Assembly: GCF_031845305.1 (NCBI RefSeq)
Contig: NZ_JAVREH010000011.1
Location: 1-64,000, forward strand
Direction: 5' to 3'
From: Jatrophihabitans_A lederbergiae
GTDB lineage: Bacteria; Actinomycetota; Actinomycetes; Mycobacteriales; Jatrophihabitantaceae
Length of the DNA stretch: 64,000 bases
Below, one piece after another: positions 52,622-61,018 of this stretch. The notes under the pieces were generated by a model that was not told the DNA's origin, ran no database searches, and saw only the letters and a program-made list of their open reading frames with translations. Made by a program: the position numbers and the translations under genes. The number at the start of each line of letters is the position of its first letter. The stretch's first letter is position 1.

Positions 52622-53548
52622 CTAGAAGAATCGGACGTCGGACAGGGCGCCGCGGGCGAGCAGCAGGATGTAGAAGTCGGTCACCACCAGCCACACCAGC
52701 GAAACCCAGGCGAGCTGCATGTGCCGGGCATTGAGCGCGGACACCTTCGTCCAGGCCCAGTACCGCATGGGGTGTTGCGAGAAGTGCTTCAGCCTTCCTC
52801 CGGTGATGTGGCGGCAGGAGTGGCAGGACAGCGTGTACGCCCAGATCAGCGCCGCGTTCACCAGCAGGATCAGGGTGCCCAGCCCCGCGTGGCCCCATCG
52901 CCCGCGCTCGTCGCGGAAGCCCAGGATCGCGTCGTAGCTGAGGATGACCGAGAACAGCATGGCCACGTACCAGAAGTACCGGTGGATGTTCTGCAGGATC
53001 AGGGGAAACCGTGTCTCGCCGCTGTAGCGGGCATGCGGCTCCGCCACCGCGCAGGCAGGCGGTGACATCCAGAACGCGCGGTAGTACGCCTTGCGGTAGT
53101 AGTAGCAGGTCATCCGGAAGCCCAGCGGAAAGATCAAGACGATGATCGCCGGCGAGAGTGGGAACCAATGACCGACCGGCGTGCCGAAGTCGCTGGAGTT
53201 CGGCACGCACGTCGTGCTGAGGCACGGTGAGTACAGCGGTGTCAGGTACGGCTCGGAGTAGTAGTCGCCGTTCTGGAACGCCCGCAGGGTGGCGTAGATC
53301 GCGAACAATCCGAGCACCGCGCCGGTGATGAGCTGCGGCATCCACCAGCGGTCGGTGCGCAGGGTCCGAGCACCGATGCGCGCCCGACCGGCTGAGTTCA
53401 CACCGGTTCCGCGCTGTCGCCGACCCGGGCCCGCTGTCGCTATCGGTGCCGGTGTCGCCATGTCCGTCGCTGCCGTGTCTGCTGCCGCGGTCGCTTCCCG
53501 CGAGTGGCGACCACCGGCTGCTGAGCCGACCGGATCGATCCGGGTCAT
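52622..53548 (-). CDS. Succinate dehydrogenase membrane anchor (cytochrome b-type, Rv0249c-like)
   Basis: 308 residues. About 75 polar N-terminal residues precede five membrane segments (WWMPQLITGAVLGLFAIYAT, FPLSPAIIVLIFPLGFRM, and others). Histidines such as NIHRYFWY and CHSCRHITGG are candidate heme ligands. This is the single long anchor of actinobacterial Sdh1 rather than separate SdhC/SdhD. Start at the ATG at 53548, overlapping the upstream stop (ATGA); an internal ATG at 53461 is possible. It passes electrons to menaquinone. Confidence 0.85.
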   Translation of the reverse strand: MTRIDPVGSAAGGRHSREATAAADTAATDMATPAPIATAGPGRRQRGTGVNSAGRARIGARTLRTDRWWMPQLITGAVLGLFAIYATLRAFQNGDYYSEPYLTPLYSPCLSTTCVPNSSDFGTPVGHWFPLSPAIIVLIFPLGFRMTCYYYRKAYYRAFWMSPPACAVAEPHARYSGETRFPLILQNIHRYFWYVAMLFSVILSYDAILGFRDERGRWGHAGLGTLILLVNAALIWAYTLSCHSCRHITGGRLKHFSQHPMRYWAWTKVSALNARHMQLAWVSLVWLVVTDFYILLLARGALSDVRFF

Positions 53549-53838
53549 CGCGAGGTGCCGCGGTAGCCGCCAAGGCCCTCGTCGTCGGCGTCCTCGGCCC
53601 ACATCGCGGTGTCGTACGGCTCGTCGGTGAGCTGCTGCATCTCCACGGTGGCCGTGCCGGACCGCAGAATCGGTAACGCGGCCAGGTCCCGGACGTCGAT
53701 CTCGAGCCGCTCCAGGTCGTTGCGCAACCGGCTCACGGCCGGCACGTCGCCGTACCTGCCGTGCAGTGACCGGACGGCCGCGCGCAGGTCCTCGACAGCG
53801 CGGTTGAACGACTTGAGCTCGACGGACACCGACATCAT
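53545..53838 (-). CDS. Sdh-associated conserved hypothetical (Rv0250c-like)
   Basis: 97 residues, soluble, with a predicted helical N-terminal half (NRAVEDLRAAVRSLHGRYG, then RLRNDLERLEIDVRDL) and an acidic C-terminus. It is translationally coupled to the membrane-anchor gene. A protein of the same size occupies the same place in M. tuberculosis, so it may be an assembly or accessory factor for this dehydrogenase; no function is established. The ATG at 53838 has GGAAG 5 bases upstream; a GTG at 53844 is the alternative. Confidence 0.7.
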   Translation of the reverse strand: MMSVSVELKSFNRAVEDLRAAVRSLHGRYGDVPAVSRLRNDLERLEIDVRDLAALPILRSGTATVEMQQLTDEPYDTAMWAEDADDEGLGGYRGTSR

Positions 53839-54022
53839 TGGCACTTCCGATCAGCAGGCGAGGTTTGCGCGACTGAGGAACAGCTACCAGTGAGTATGGC
53901 GAACATCACCGAGCTAGCCAAGAGGATCACCGAGATGGACCGCTCGCCGGCGTGGAGAAGGCCGCGAAAAGAGGCTGCCTCGGCAGGCGTGCTCGCCGTG
54001 GGATGTCTATCGCGGCGATACC

Positions 54023-55255
54023 GTGAGTGCCATGGGCTCAGAGCGCGAGACCGGCAGCGATCAGATGTTCAGTCGCGGGACGGCCGGTTGTGCCGCCACG
54101 TTCGTGTGGGGCGACGGCTACCTCGGATATGACTTCGGCGAGCATCCGATGACTCCGGTGCGCCTGGACCTGACCGTCTCGCTGGCGCGCGAGCTCGGCG
54201 TGCTCGACCACCTCACCGTGATCGAGCCGCACCCGGCCGACCGCGCACAGCTGCTCGAAGTCCACAGCCCGGACTACCTCGACGCGATCAGCGCGGCGAG
54301 CGCTGACCCGGGCTACGTCGGCTTCGGACTCGGCAGCGCGGACAACCCGGTGTTCGAGGGGATGTTCGAGGCCGCCTCGCTGATCGCCGGTGGGTCCCGG
54401 ATGGCGGCGCTCGACGTCTGGAGCGGTCGCAGCCAGCACGCGGTCAACATCGCCGGTGGGCTGCACCACGCGATGCGCGACAGCGCGGCCGGATTCTGCG
54501 TGATCAACGACGTGGTGGTCGCCATCCGCGCGCTGCTGGATGCCGGGGCTCAGCGGATCGCCTACGTCGACATCGACGTGCACCACGGTGACGGCGTCCA
54601 GGCCGCCTTCTACGACGATCCGCGGGTGCTGACCCTGTCGGTGCACCAGGACCCGCGAACGCTCTATCCAGGCACCGGCACGGCGACCGAGACCGGCACC
54701 GGCGCGGGTGAGGGCACCGCGGTGAACCTGGCTGTTCCACCAGGGACTGCCGACGACGGCTGGTTGCGCGCGTTCAACGCCGTGGTGCCCAGCGCGGTCA
54801 CCGCGTTCCGTCCGGAGATCCTGGTGACCCAGTGCGGTTGCGACACCCATCACGAGGACCCGCTGGCCGATCTGGCGCTCACCGTCGACGGCCAGCGAGC
54901 GGCCTACGCGGCATTGCACCAGCTGGCACACCGGGCGGCGGCCGGCAAGTGGCTGGCCCTCGGCGGTGGCGGCTACGGCGCGCTGCGTTGCGTACCCCGG
55001 ACCTGGACCCACCTGCTGGCCGAAGTGTCCGGACGGCCGCTTCGTCCGGATACCGAGATTCCCCCGTCCTGGTCGCGGAATCTGCGCTCGCGAGGTGTGA
55101 CCACGACACTGCCCGAGACCATGGGCGAGGGCCGGACACCCGCACCGGAGCTCTGGATGCCCGGTGGCGAGTCCTGGCTCGACCGCTCCATCTGGGCCAC
55201 CCGGAACGCGAGTTTCCCGTTGCTGGGCCTGGACCCCCAGGATCCCCGTGACTGA
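54023..55255 (+). CDS. acuC: AcuC-like histone deacetylase family protein
   Basis: 410 residues (or 407 from the ATG at 54032). Zn-dependent deacetylase fold: GLHHAMRDSAAGFCVINDV with the catalytic His pair, YVDIDVHHGDGVQ with metal ligands and LALGGGGYG. AcuC deacetylates lysines on acetyl-CoA synthetase and other proteins. The next gene starts 8 bases before this stop and encodes a GNAT domain, so an acetylation/deacetylation pair is made together. The precise start is uncertain; homology begins near FVWGDGYLGYDFG. Confidence 0.88.
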   Translation: MSAMGSERETGSDQMFSRGTAGCAATFVWGDGYLGYDFGEHPMTPVRLDLTVSLARELGVLDHLTVIEPHPADRAQLLEVHSPDYLDAISAASADPGYVGFGLGSADNPVFEGMFEAASLIAGGSRMAALDVWSGRSQHAVNIAGGLHHAMRDSAAGFCVINDVVVAIRALLDAGAQRIAYVDIDVHHGDGVQAAFYDDPRVLTLSVHQDPRTLYPGTGTATETGTGAGEGTAVNLAVPPGTADDGWLRAFNAVVPSAVTAFRPEILVTQCGCDTHHEDPLADLALTVDGQRAAYAALHQLAHRAAAGKWLALGGGGYGALRCVPRTWTHLLAEVSGRPLRPDTEIPPSWSRNLRSRGVTTTLPETMGEGRTPAPELWMPGGESWLDRSIWATRNASFPLLGLDPQDPRD

Positions 55256-57908
55256 CGCGGACCACGAGGGTTACCCGCCGCGCTGGGAGGCCGATGTGGT
55301 GGCGTCGGACGGCGGCACCGTGCACCTGCGGCCGCTGACGCCCGGCGACGCGGACGCGCTGGTGGCCTTTCACGCAAGGCTGTCCGTCCGGACCCGCTAC
55401 CTGCGCTACTTCTCGGCCTATCCCATCATTCCGCAACGGGACCTGATCCGGTTCACCCATGTGGACCACATCGATCGGGTCGCGCTCGCGGTGTGGCTCG
55501 GCGGCGAGATCATCGCGGTGGGTCGCTTCGATCGATTGCCCGACAACGATCCGACCCGGCTGGGCAGGGTCGCCGAGGTCGCCTTCGTGGTGGCCGACGA
55601 GCATCAGGGACGGGGCATCGGCTCGGTGCTGCTGGAGCATCTGGCGCAGATCGGCCGCGAGCGCGGCATCGAGCGGTTCGAGGCACTGGTGCTGGCTGAG
55701 AATCTCACGATGATGCGGGTGTTCCTCGACGCCGGCTTCCAACCCAGCCGGCACCGTGACGGTTCCGAGGTGACTCTGGAGTTCGACATCGCCGCCACCG
55801 AGCGGACCGAGAAGGTGATGCGGGAACGTGAGCTGCGCGCGGAATCCCGCTCGATCCGGCGGCTGCTGTTCCCGACGTCGGTGGCCGTCATCGGCGCCAG
55901 CGCCGACCCCGGCAAGATCGGCCACCTGGTGCTGGAGAATCTGCAGCGGACGCCGTTCACCGGTCCCATCTATCCGGTCAATCCGCATGCCCGCTCGATC
56001 AATGGCGTGCTGGCCTACCCGAGCATCCGTGATGTCCCGGGCGAGGTCGACCTCGCGGTACTGGTAGTTCCGGCGTCCGACGTCGGCGAGGTGGTGGCCG
56101 AGTGCGGGGCGCGCGGCGTGCACGGACTGATCGTCATCTCCGCCGGCTTCGGCGAATCGGGTGACCAGCATTCGCGCAGCCAGGGACACGACGCCCAGCG
56201 GCGGCTGGTCTCGCAGGCGCGGGCGCACGGAATGCGGGTGGTCGGCCCGAACTGCCTCGGAGTGATCAACACCGATGCCGGCGTCTCGCTGAACGCCTCG
56301 CTCGCGCCAGTCGCCCCGCTGCCGGGACGGGTTGGATTCTTCTGCCAATCCGGGGCGCTCGGAGTGGCGGTGCTCGGCGAGGCCGCCCGCCGGGGAATCG
56401 GAGTGTCGACCTTCGTGTCGGCCGGCAACCGCGCCGACGTGTCCGGCAATGACCTGCTGCAGTACTGGGAAGGCGATCCGGCGACCGAGATCGCGCTGCT
56501 GTACCTGGAAAGTTTCGGCAACCCGCGCAAGTTCGCCAGGCTGGCTCGCCGGTTCGCCAGGCGCAAGCCGATCGTCGCAGTCAAGAGTGGCCGGGGCTCC
56601 ATGGTGGCAGGCCTGCAGCACACCTCCGTGGAGGTGCCTGAAGCGAGCGTGCAGGCCCTCTTCGAGGCGTCGGGGGTGATCCGTACCGAAACCCTTGCCG
56701 AACTGTTCGACGTGGCGATGCTGCTGACCACCCAGCCGTTGCCCACCGGTGATCGTGTTGCCGTGGTGGGCCATTCCACCGCCCTGGGCGTACTCGTCGC
56801 CGACGCGCTGGCCACCGCCGGCCTGCCGTTGGCCCGGCTCGTCGATGTCGGGGTGGACGCCAGCCCCGTCGAGTTCGGCGACGCGCTGCGGACTGCCCTT
56901 GCTGCCGAGGACGTGGATGCGGTGGTGACCATCTTCGTTCCCCCCATGCGCAGGGGCGAAGAGGACGAGGTGGCGCGGCAGTTGCGCGGCGCCATCGGGG
57001 GACAGGCGAAGCCGGTGTTGTCCACCTTCCTGGGATTCCACGGCATTCCGGCAGCCCTCGCCGTGCCGGGCGAGTTCTTCCCGACGCGTGGCTCGATTCC
57101 GTCGTACTCCTCACCGGAACGTGCGGTCACCGCCCTGGCGCAGGTGATGCGGTACGCCCAGTGGCGGCGGCGAGATGGTGGCCAGGTTCCGGAACTGTCC
57201 GGCGTCGATCCCGAGGCAGCACGGCAGTACGCGGACGCTCTGATGGCGGCCGAGCCGGCCGGCCAAGCCCTGTCGCTGGCGCAATCACACCGCCTGCTCG
57301 GGTACTTCGGGATCACGTTGGTGCCCTGCCGGACCGTACGAGGGCAGTCGGCCGCCGTGGACGCGGCGGCGGCCGAACTCGGCTGGCCGGTGGCGCTGAA
57401 GGTCCCTGGCGCGGTGCGGCTGCACCTCGCCGGCGCCCGTGATGTCGCCGAGGCGTGGCAATCCCTCGACCTCACCGGGCAATCCGAGGCCGTCGTCCAG
57501 CTCATGGCACCACGCGGCGTCGACACCATCCTGCAGATGCACGACGATCGCTCCTTCGGCTCGCTGATCTCCTTCGGGGTCGGCGGCCTGGCGACCGATC
57601 TGCTCCACGACCGGGCCTACGCGGTGGTGCCGCTGACGTCCCTGGACGCCGCGGAATTGATCAGTGGTCCCAAGGCATTCCCGCTGCTGACCGGGTACGG
57701 GGGCGCCGAACCGGCTGACGTGCCCGCGCTGGTGGAGATGGCCCTGCGGCTGTCCCGGCTTGCCGATGAGCTGCCCGAGGTGGTCGGATGCACGCTGGAG
57801 CCGCTGGTGGCAGCAGCCGAGGGCGCGCACGTGCTCAGCGCCAGGATCGTGCTGGCTCGGGTGTCCACCCGTGACGATCTGGGCGCTCGTCGGCTGCGCG
57901 GGCTCTGA
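55248..57908 (+). CDS. GNAT acetyltransferase fused to NDP-forming acyl-CoA synthetase (Pat-like)
   Basis: 886 residues. GNAT domain at about 20-190 (HLRPLTPGDADAL, then DEHQGRGIGSVLL for acetyl-CoA). Next are a CoA-binding domain (SVAVIGASADPGKIGHLV), succinyl-CoA ligase-like domains (FFCQSGALGVAV) and an ATP-grasp end (ALKVPGAVRLHLAGARDV). This resembles PatZ-type protein lysine acetyltransferases, but with the GNAT domain first. The start is the GTG at 55248, overlapping acuC by 8 bases. Likely the acetyltransferase counterpart of AcuC, perhaps acting on acetyl-CoA synthetase. Confidence 0.85.
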   Translation: MTDADHEGYPPRWEADVVASDGGTVHLRPLTPGDADALVAFHARLSVRTRYLRYFSAYPIIPQRDLIRFTHVDHIDRVALAVWLGGEIIAVGRFDRLPDNDPTRLGRVAEVAFVVADEHQGRGIGSVLLEHLAQIGRERGIERFEALVLAENLTMMRVFLDAGFQPSRHRDGSEVTLEFDIAATERTEKVMRERELRAESRSIRRLLFPTSVAVIGASADPGKIGHLVLENLQRTPFTGPIYPVNPHARSINGVLAYPSIRDVPGEVDLAVLVVPASDVGEVVAECGARGVHGLIVISAGFGESGDQHSRSQGHDAQRRLVSQARAHGMRVVGPNCLGVINTDAGVSLNASLAPVAPLPGRVGFFCQSGALGVAVLGEAARRGIGVSTFVSAGNRADVSGNDLLQYWEGDPATEIALLYLESFGNPRKFARLARRFARRKPIVAVKSGRGSMVAGLQHTSVEVPEASVQALFEASGVIRTETLAELFDVAMLLTTQPLPTGDRVAVVGHSTALGVLVADALATAGLPLARLVDVGVDASPVEFGDALRTALAAEDVDAVVTIFVPPMRRGEEDEVARQLRGAIGGQAKPVLSTFLGFHGIPAALAVPGEFFPTRGSIPSYSSPERAVTALAQVMRYAQWRRRDGGQVPELSGVDPEAARQYADALMAAEPAGQALSLAQSHRLLGYFGITLVPCRTVRGQSAAVDAAAAELGWPVALKVPGAVRLHLAGARDVAEAWQSLDLTGQSEAVVQLMAPRGVDTILQMHDDRSFGSLISFGVGGLATDLLHDRAYAVVPLTSLDAAELISGPKAFPLLTGYGGAEPADVPALVEMALRLSRLADELPEVVGCTLEPLVAAAEGAHVLSARIVLARVSTRDDLGARRLRGL

Positions 57909-58212
57909 GCGCCATTCATCCGGCGAGGATTTACCCTTGCCGCTACGAAGGAACCCGGCCGGTCCGGCCCTGGCACGCCGCGATCTGCCTTGCTATGAGC
58001 GGGTTCGCGCCGTGGCTGCGCAGATCCGTCTCGCGGTCAGGGTGCGCCCGGGGCCGGCGGAGAGCAGTATTACCAGGAGAGATCGCGGCAATTGCGACAG
58101 CCGAGCAGGGTCTGGGGAAAGTTTTCGACACGTCCTTGCGGTGTCATTTCACATTCAAGATCGATTGGTGTCACACTTTCCGCTGGTAACACAACACATT
58201 AGGGAGAGAAGC
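57909..58212. other. Intergenic region upstream of hupB
   Basis: 304 bases without a gene. The last 100 bases are AT-richer and contain the hupB promoter candidate at 58165-58192. No operator or RNA structure recognised in the first 200 bases. Confidence 0.5.
58165..58192 (+). promoter_or_regulatory. Putative hupB promoter
   Basis: -35 TTGGTG (58165-58170), 16-base spacer, -10 TAACAC (58187-58192), placing the transcript start about 15 bases before the TTG codon. The leader would just fit the GGGAGAG ribosome site (58202-58208). Prediction by eye. Confidence 0.35.
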
Positions 58213-58971
58213 TTGAACAAGACCCAATTCATCGACGCCGTCGCGGCTCGACTGAATGCCGATCACAAGTCCACGGCGCGGATCCTCGACGCCATCACCG
58301 ACGAGATCTACGCGAACGTGGTGAGGGGTGAGAAGGTCATCCTCACCGGCTTCGGCGCGTTCGAGAAGCGCGATCGCGCCGCTCGCATCGGTCGCAACCC
58401 GGCGACGGGGGACAAGGTCCGGGTCAAGAAGACCTCGGTCCCCGCGTTCCGTCCCGGCACGGAGTTCAAGGAGATCATCGCCGGCCGCCGCAAGGTCACC
58501 AAGGCTCCGGCCAAGAAGGCCGCGTCCAGGACGGCTGCCGCCCAGGCTGCTCCGGCCACGAACGGCACCCGGGCGACCCGCGGTGCCGCGAAGACCGCCG
58601 CACCGGACGCGTCGGCCGCTCCGGCCAAGAGCACGCGCACCGCCAAGGCAGCCGCTCCCGCCGCCAAGAGCACCGCTACCGGGAGCACGGCCACCAAGAG
58701 CACGGCTGCCAAGAGCACCGCTACCGGGAGCACGGCCACCAAGAGCACCGCTACCGGGAGCACGGCTGCCAAGTCGGCCCCCGCCAAGACCACCACCGCA
58801 GCCAAGTCCGCACCGGCCAAGTCGGCGGCCAAGTCGACCGGGCGCAAGGCCAGCCCGGCGAAGACGGCAACCGCCAAGGCCGCTCCCGCCAAGAAGGCAG
58901 CCGCTCCCGCCAAGACCGCTGCGGCACGCAAGACCACCGCTCGCAAGACGGCCGCCAAGAGCGCCCGCTAA
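58213..58971 (+). CDS. hupB: HU-type nucleoid protein with long basic tail
   Basis: 252 residues from a TTG start (GGGAGAG just upstream; homology starts MNKTQFIDAVAARL). Residues 1-95 are the HU DNA-binding fold (GEKVILTGFGAFEKRDRAAR, then GRNPATGDKV). Residues about 96-252 form a disordered Lys/Ala/Pro/Thr tail (PAKK, KSTATGS, KTAAR), like mycobacterial HupB or streptomycete HupS. The tail binds and compacts DNA. The tail contains exact 30-base repeats. Monocistronic, ended by two strong hairpins. Confidence 0.93.
   Translation: MNKTQFIDAVAARLNADHKSTARILDAITDEIYANVVRGEKVILTGFGAFEKRDRAARIGRNPATGDKVRVKKTSVPAFRPGTEFKEIIAGRRKVTKAPAKKAASRTAAAQAAPATNGTRATRGAAKTAAPDASAAPAKSTRTAKAAAPAAKSTATGSTATKSTAAKSTATGSTATKSTATGSTAAKSAPAKTTTAAKSAPAKSAAKSTGRKASPAKTATAKAAPAKKAAAPAKTAAARKTTARKTAAKSAR
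58666..58770 (+). repeat. Tandem 30-base repeats in the hupB tail
   Basis: Three 30-base copies of the AAGAGCACCGCTACC-GGGAGCACGGCCACC type (58666-58695, 58711-58740, 58741-58770) with a related 15-base half unit between the first two. They encode KSTATGSTAT/AA units. The close identity indicates recent expansion. Confidence 0.9.
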
Positions 58972-58977
58972 GACACC

Positions 58978-59011
58978 GGTGGCCGGCAAGGAAAGTGCCG
59001 GGCCGGCCACC
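58978..59011 (+). terminator. First hairpin after hupB
   Basis: GGTGGCCGGCA (58978-58988), a 7-base loop, TGCCGG, and after a short bulge GGCCACC (to 59011). A stable GC stem 7 bases after the stop, without a T-run. Confidence 0.7.
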
Positions 59012-59022
59012 TGGCAGGGGTG

Positions 59023-59048
59023 AGCGGCCAGCTGACGAGCTGGCCGCT
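59023..59048. terminator. Second hairpin between convergent hupB and the VWA gene
   Basis: AGCGGCCAGCT (59023-59033), loop GACG, AGCTGGCCGCT (59038-59048): a perfect 11-bp stem. It is symmetric, so it can serve both hupB and the minus-strand operon ending at 59066. Confidence 0.8.
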
Positions 59049-59065
59049 GGAAGGTGCGTGGCCGG

Positions 59066-61018
59066 TCAGCCGACGCGGCGGCGACCGCCTCGGTTCTTGA
59101 GGTAGTCGGCCACCACGTACTCGCCGAGCGATCCGCTTTTGGGCAAGAAGACCCGGCCACCGTTGCGGCGGCCGACCTCTTGCATGAAGTCCACCAGGCG
59201 CGGCTCGTTGTCGAGCATGAAAATGTTGATGGTGGCGCCGCGGCGGGTGCACCGCTCCACTTCGGCCAGGGTCGCGGCCACCGTCTCCATCGACGGCGGC
59301 CAGGCGAAGTCGGAGTAGCCGTCAGCGGCCAGGTGTGCGGTCGGTTCACCATCGGTGATCACCAGGATCACCGGCTCCGCGCCACGGTGGCGGTCCAGAT
59401 GCCTGCGCGCCAGCATGAGCGCGTGCTGCAGATTGGTGCCGTACACCCGTTGCCAGTCGTGGTTGACCAGATCGCGCGGGGTCATCGTCCGGGCGTAGTC
59501 GGAGAAGCCGATGATCTCGATGGCGTCCTGCGGATACTTCGTGCTGACCAGGGCGTGCAGGGCAAGGGCGGTCGTCTTCGCCTCGCCCCAGGCCCCGCGC
59601 AATTCCATGGAGTACGACATGTCGACCAGCAGGGCCACCGCCGCCGAGGACCGTCGCTCGGTCTCGATCACCTCGAAGTCGTCGGCGGTCAGTCGCACCC
59701 GTCCGGTGGTGGGCCCGGTGCGGAGCACCGCGTTGCGAACGGTGCGGACGACGTCCAGCGGTTGCTCGTCACCGAAACGCCATTCCCTGCTGGACCCGGT
59801 GATCTCACCCGCCGCTCCGGCGTCGCGGACGTCGTGCTCACCGCGCCCGGCTGCCTCCAGGGTGGCGAACACCTTGCGCAGCGCGGTGGATCCCAGTCTG
59901 CGCAGTGCGCGGGGGCTGAGCTCGAGCCCGTTGCCGTTCTGTTTCAGGTAGCCCTGCCGCTGCAGCTCACGCTCGATCCGGCGCAGTTGCTCCAGGTCCT
60001 CGACCGCCTGGCGTCCGAGGGCACGTTCGACCAGCTCCTCGTCGATGTCACTCAGGCTGGCCCCGGGATAGTCCTGCTGGGCCAGTTCGGCAAGCTCGTC
60101 CAGGTCGGCGAGTTCGGACAACGCCTCGGTGCCATCGGCATAGCCCATCGGCTGATCCCCGGTCATTCGCTCGGAGCCGCCCCAGGGCAGGTCCGGCCGT
60201 GCCGAGCGCAGGGACTGCTGCAGCTGGGCCAGCTGATCCGCCAGGCCGGCCTGCCCCAACGCCTGATCCATCAACGCCCCCAGCTCGGCGCGCTGCTCGG
60301 GAGTGAGGGAGTTCATCAGCCGTTCCGCGGCGGCTGCCCTGCGCGCCAGGGAATCCACCAGCTCGGCCAGGTCGGCGGGGTTCTCGGGAAAGAAGGCCCC
60401 GTGCTTGGCCAGAAACTCGTCGAACTGCTCGGGGGTGTGCTCGCCACGGGCATCGGCGTCCAGCAGCTCGTTCAGGTCGGCGAGCATCTGCTTGATCTGC
60501 TCCATCGCCCGCGGATCGGGATTGGACAGAGCGTCGCGCAGACCGGCGAACTGGGCGTCCAGCACCTCTGACCGCAGCAGGTTCGAGATCTCCTCGTACG
60601 CCGCGGCCGCTTCGGGTGAGCGCCACTGGTAGTCGCTGAGCTGCCGGACGGCCCGGGAGGTGTCCTGGGGCAGCGCGTCGAGTTCGCTCTCGGCCAGCCG
60701 GGCAGCGTCGCCGGGATCGGGGAAGAGCGCGGCGCGTTCCTTCTCCAATGCGGTGTCGAGCAGAGCGCGCACCTGCTCCAGCGTGCCGTCCAGGCGACTC
60801 GACTTGCGCAGTTGGCGAGCCCGGTTGCGGGCCTGCTGGCGCAGCGCGTCGAGCCCGTCGCGTCCGGACAACCCCTTGCGCATCAGTCGATTCAGCGCGT
60901 TGCGGGGCGACATCCCCGCCAGCACGTCCTCGCCGATGTCGTCCAGGGCGCCGCGGATGTCGTACGGCGACTCCAATGGGTCGGCGCCGCCCTGCCAGGC
61001 CCCGTACCGGATACTCAT
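59066..61018 (-). CDS. VWA-domain protein (CoxE-like, partner of a MoxR/ChlI ATPase)
   Basis: 650 residues, soluble. A long acidic helical N-terminus is followed by a von Willebrand A domain at about 450-640 with the metal-ion site DMSYSM (DxSxS), a Thr/Asp set (VITDGEPT) and FMLDNEPRLV. The ATG overlaps the stop of the ATPase gene (ATGA). Such pairs act as chaperones that insert metals or remodel complexes; the client is unknown. Equivalent by content to the Rv0959 neighbour of Rv0958. Confidence 0.85.
   Translation of the reverse strand: MSIRYGAWQGGADPLESPYDIRGALDDIGEDVLAGMSPRNALNRLMRKGLSGRDGLDALRQQARNRARQLRKSSRLDGTLEQVRALLDTALEKERAALFPDPGDAARLAESELDALPQDTSRAVRQLSDYQWRSPEAAAAYEEISNLLRSEVLDAQFAGLRDALSNPDPRAMEQIKQMLADLNELLDADARGEHTPEQFDEFLAKHGAFFPENPADLAELVDSLARRAAAAERLMNSLTPEQRAELGALMDQALGQAGLADQLAQLQQSLRSARPDLPWGGSERMTGDQPMGYADGTEALSELADLDELAELAQQDYPGASLSDIDEELVERALGRQAVEDLEQLRRIERELQRQGYLKQNGNGLELSPRALRRLGSTALRKVFATLEAAGRGEHDVRDAGAAGEITGSSREWRFGDEQPLDVVRTVRNAVLRTGPTTGRVRLTADDFEVIETERRSSAAVALLVDMSYSMELRGAWGEAKTTALALHALVSTKYPQDAIEIIGFSDYARTMTPRDLVNHDWQRVYGTNLQHALMLARRHLDRHRGAEPVILVITDGEPTAHLAADGYSDFAWPPSMETVAATLAEVERCTRRGATINIFMLDNEPRLVDFMQEVGRRNGGRVFLPKSGSLGEYVVADYLKNRGGRRRVG

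Noticed and set aside
53890..54132. 80-codon frame upstream of acuC
   Set aside because: It runs into acuC in another phase and has no recognisable similarity.
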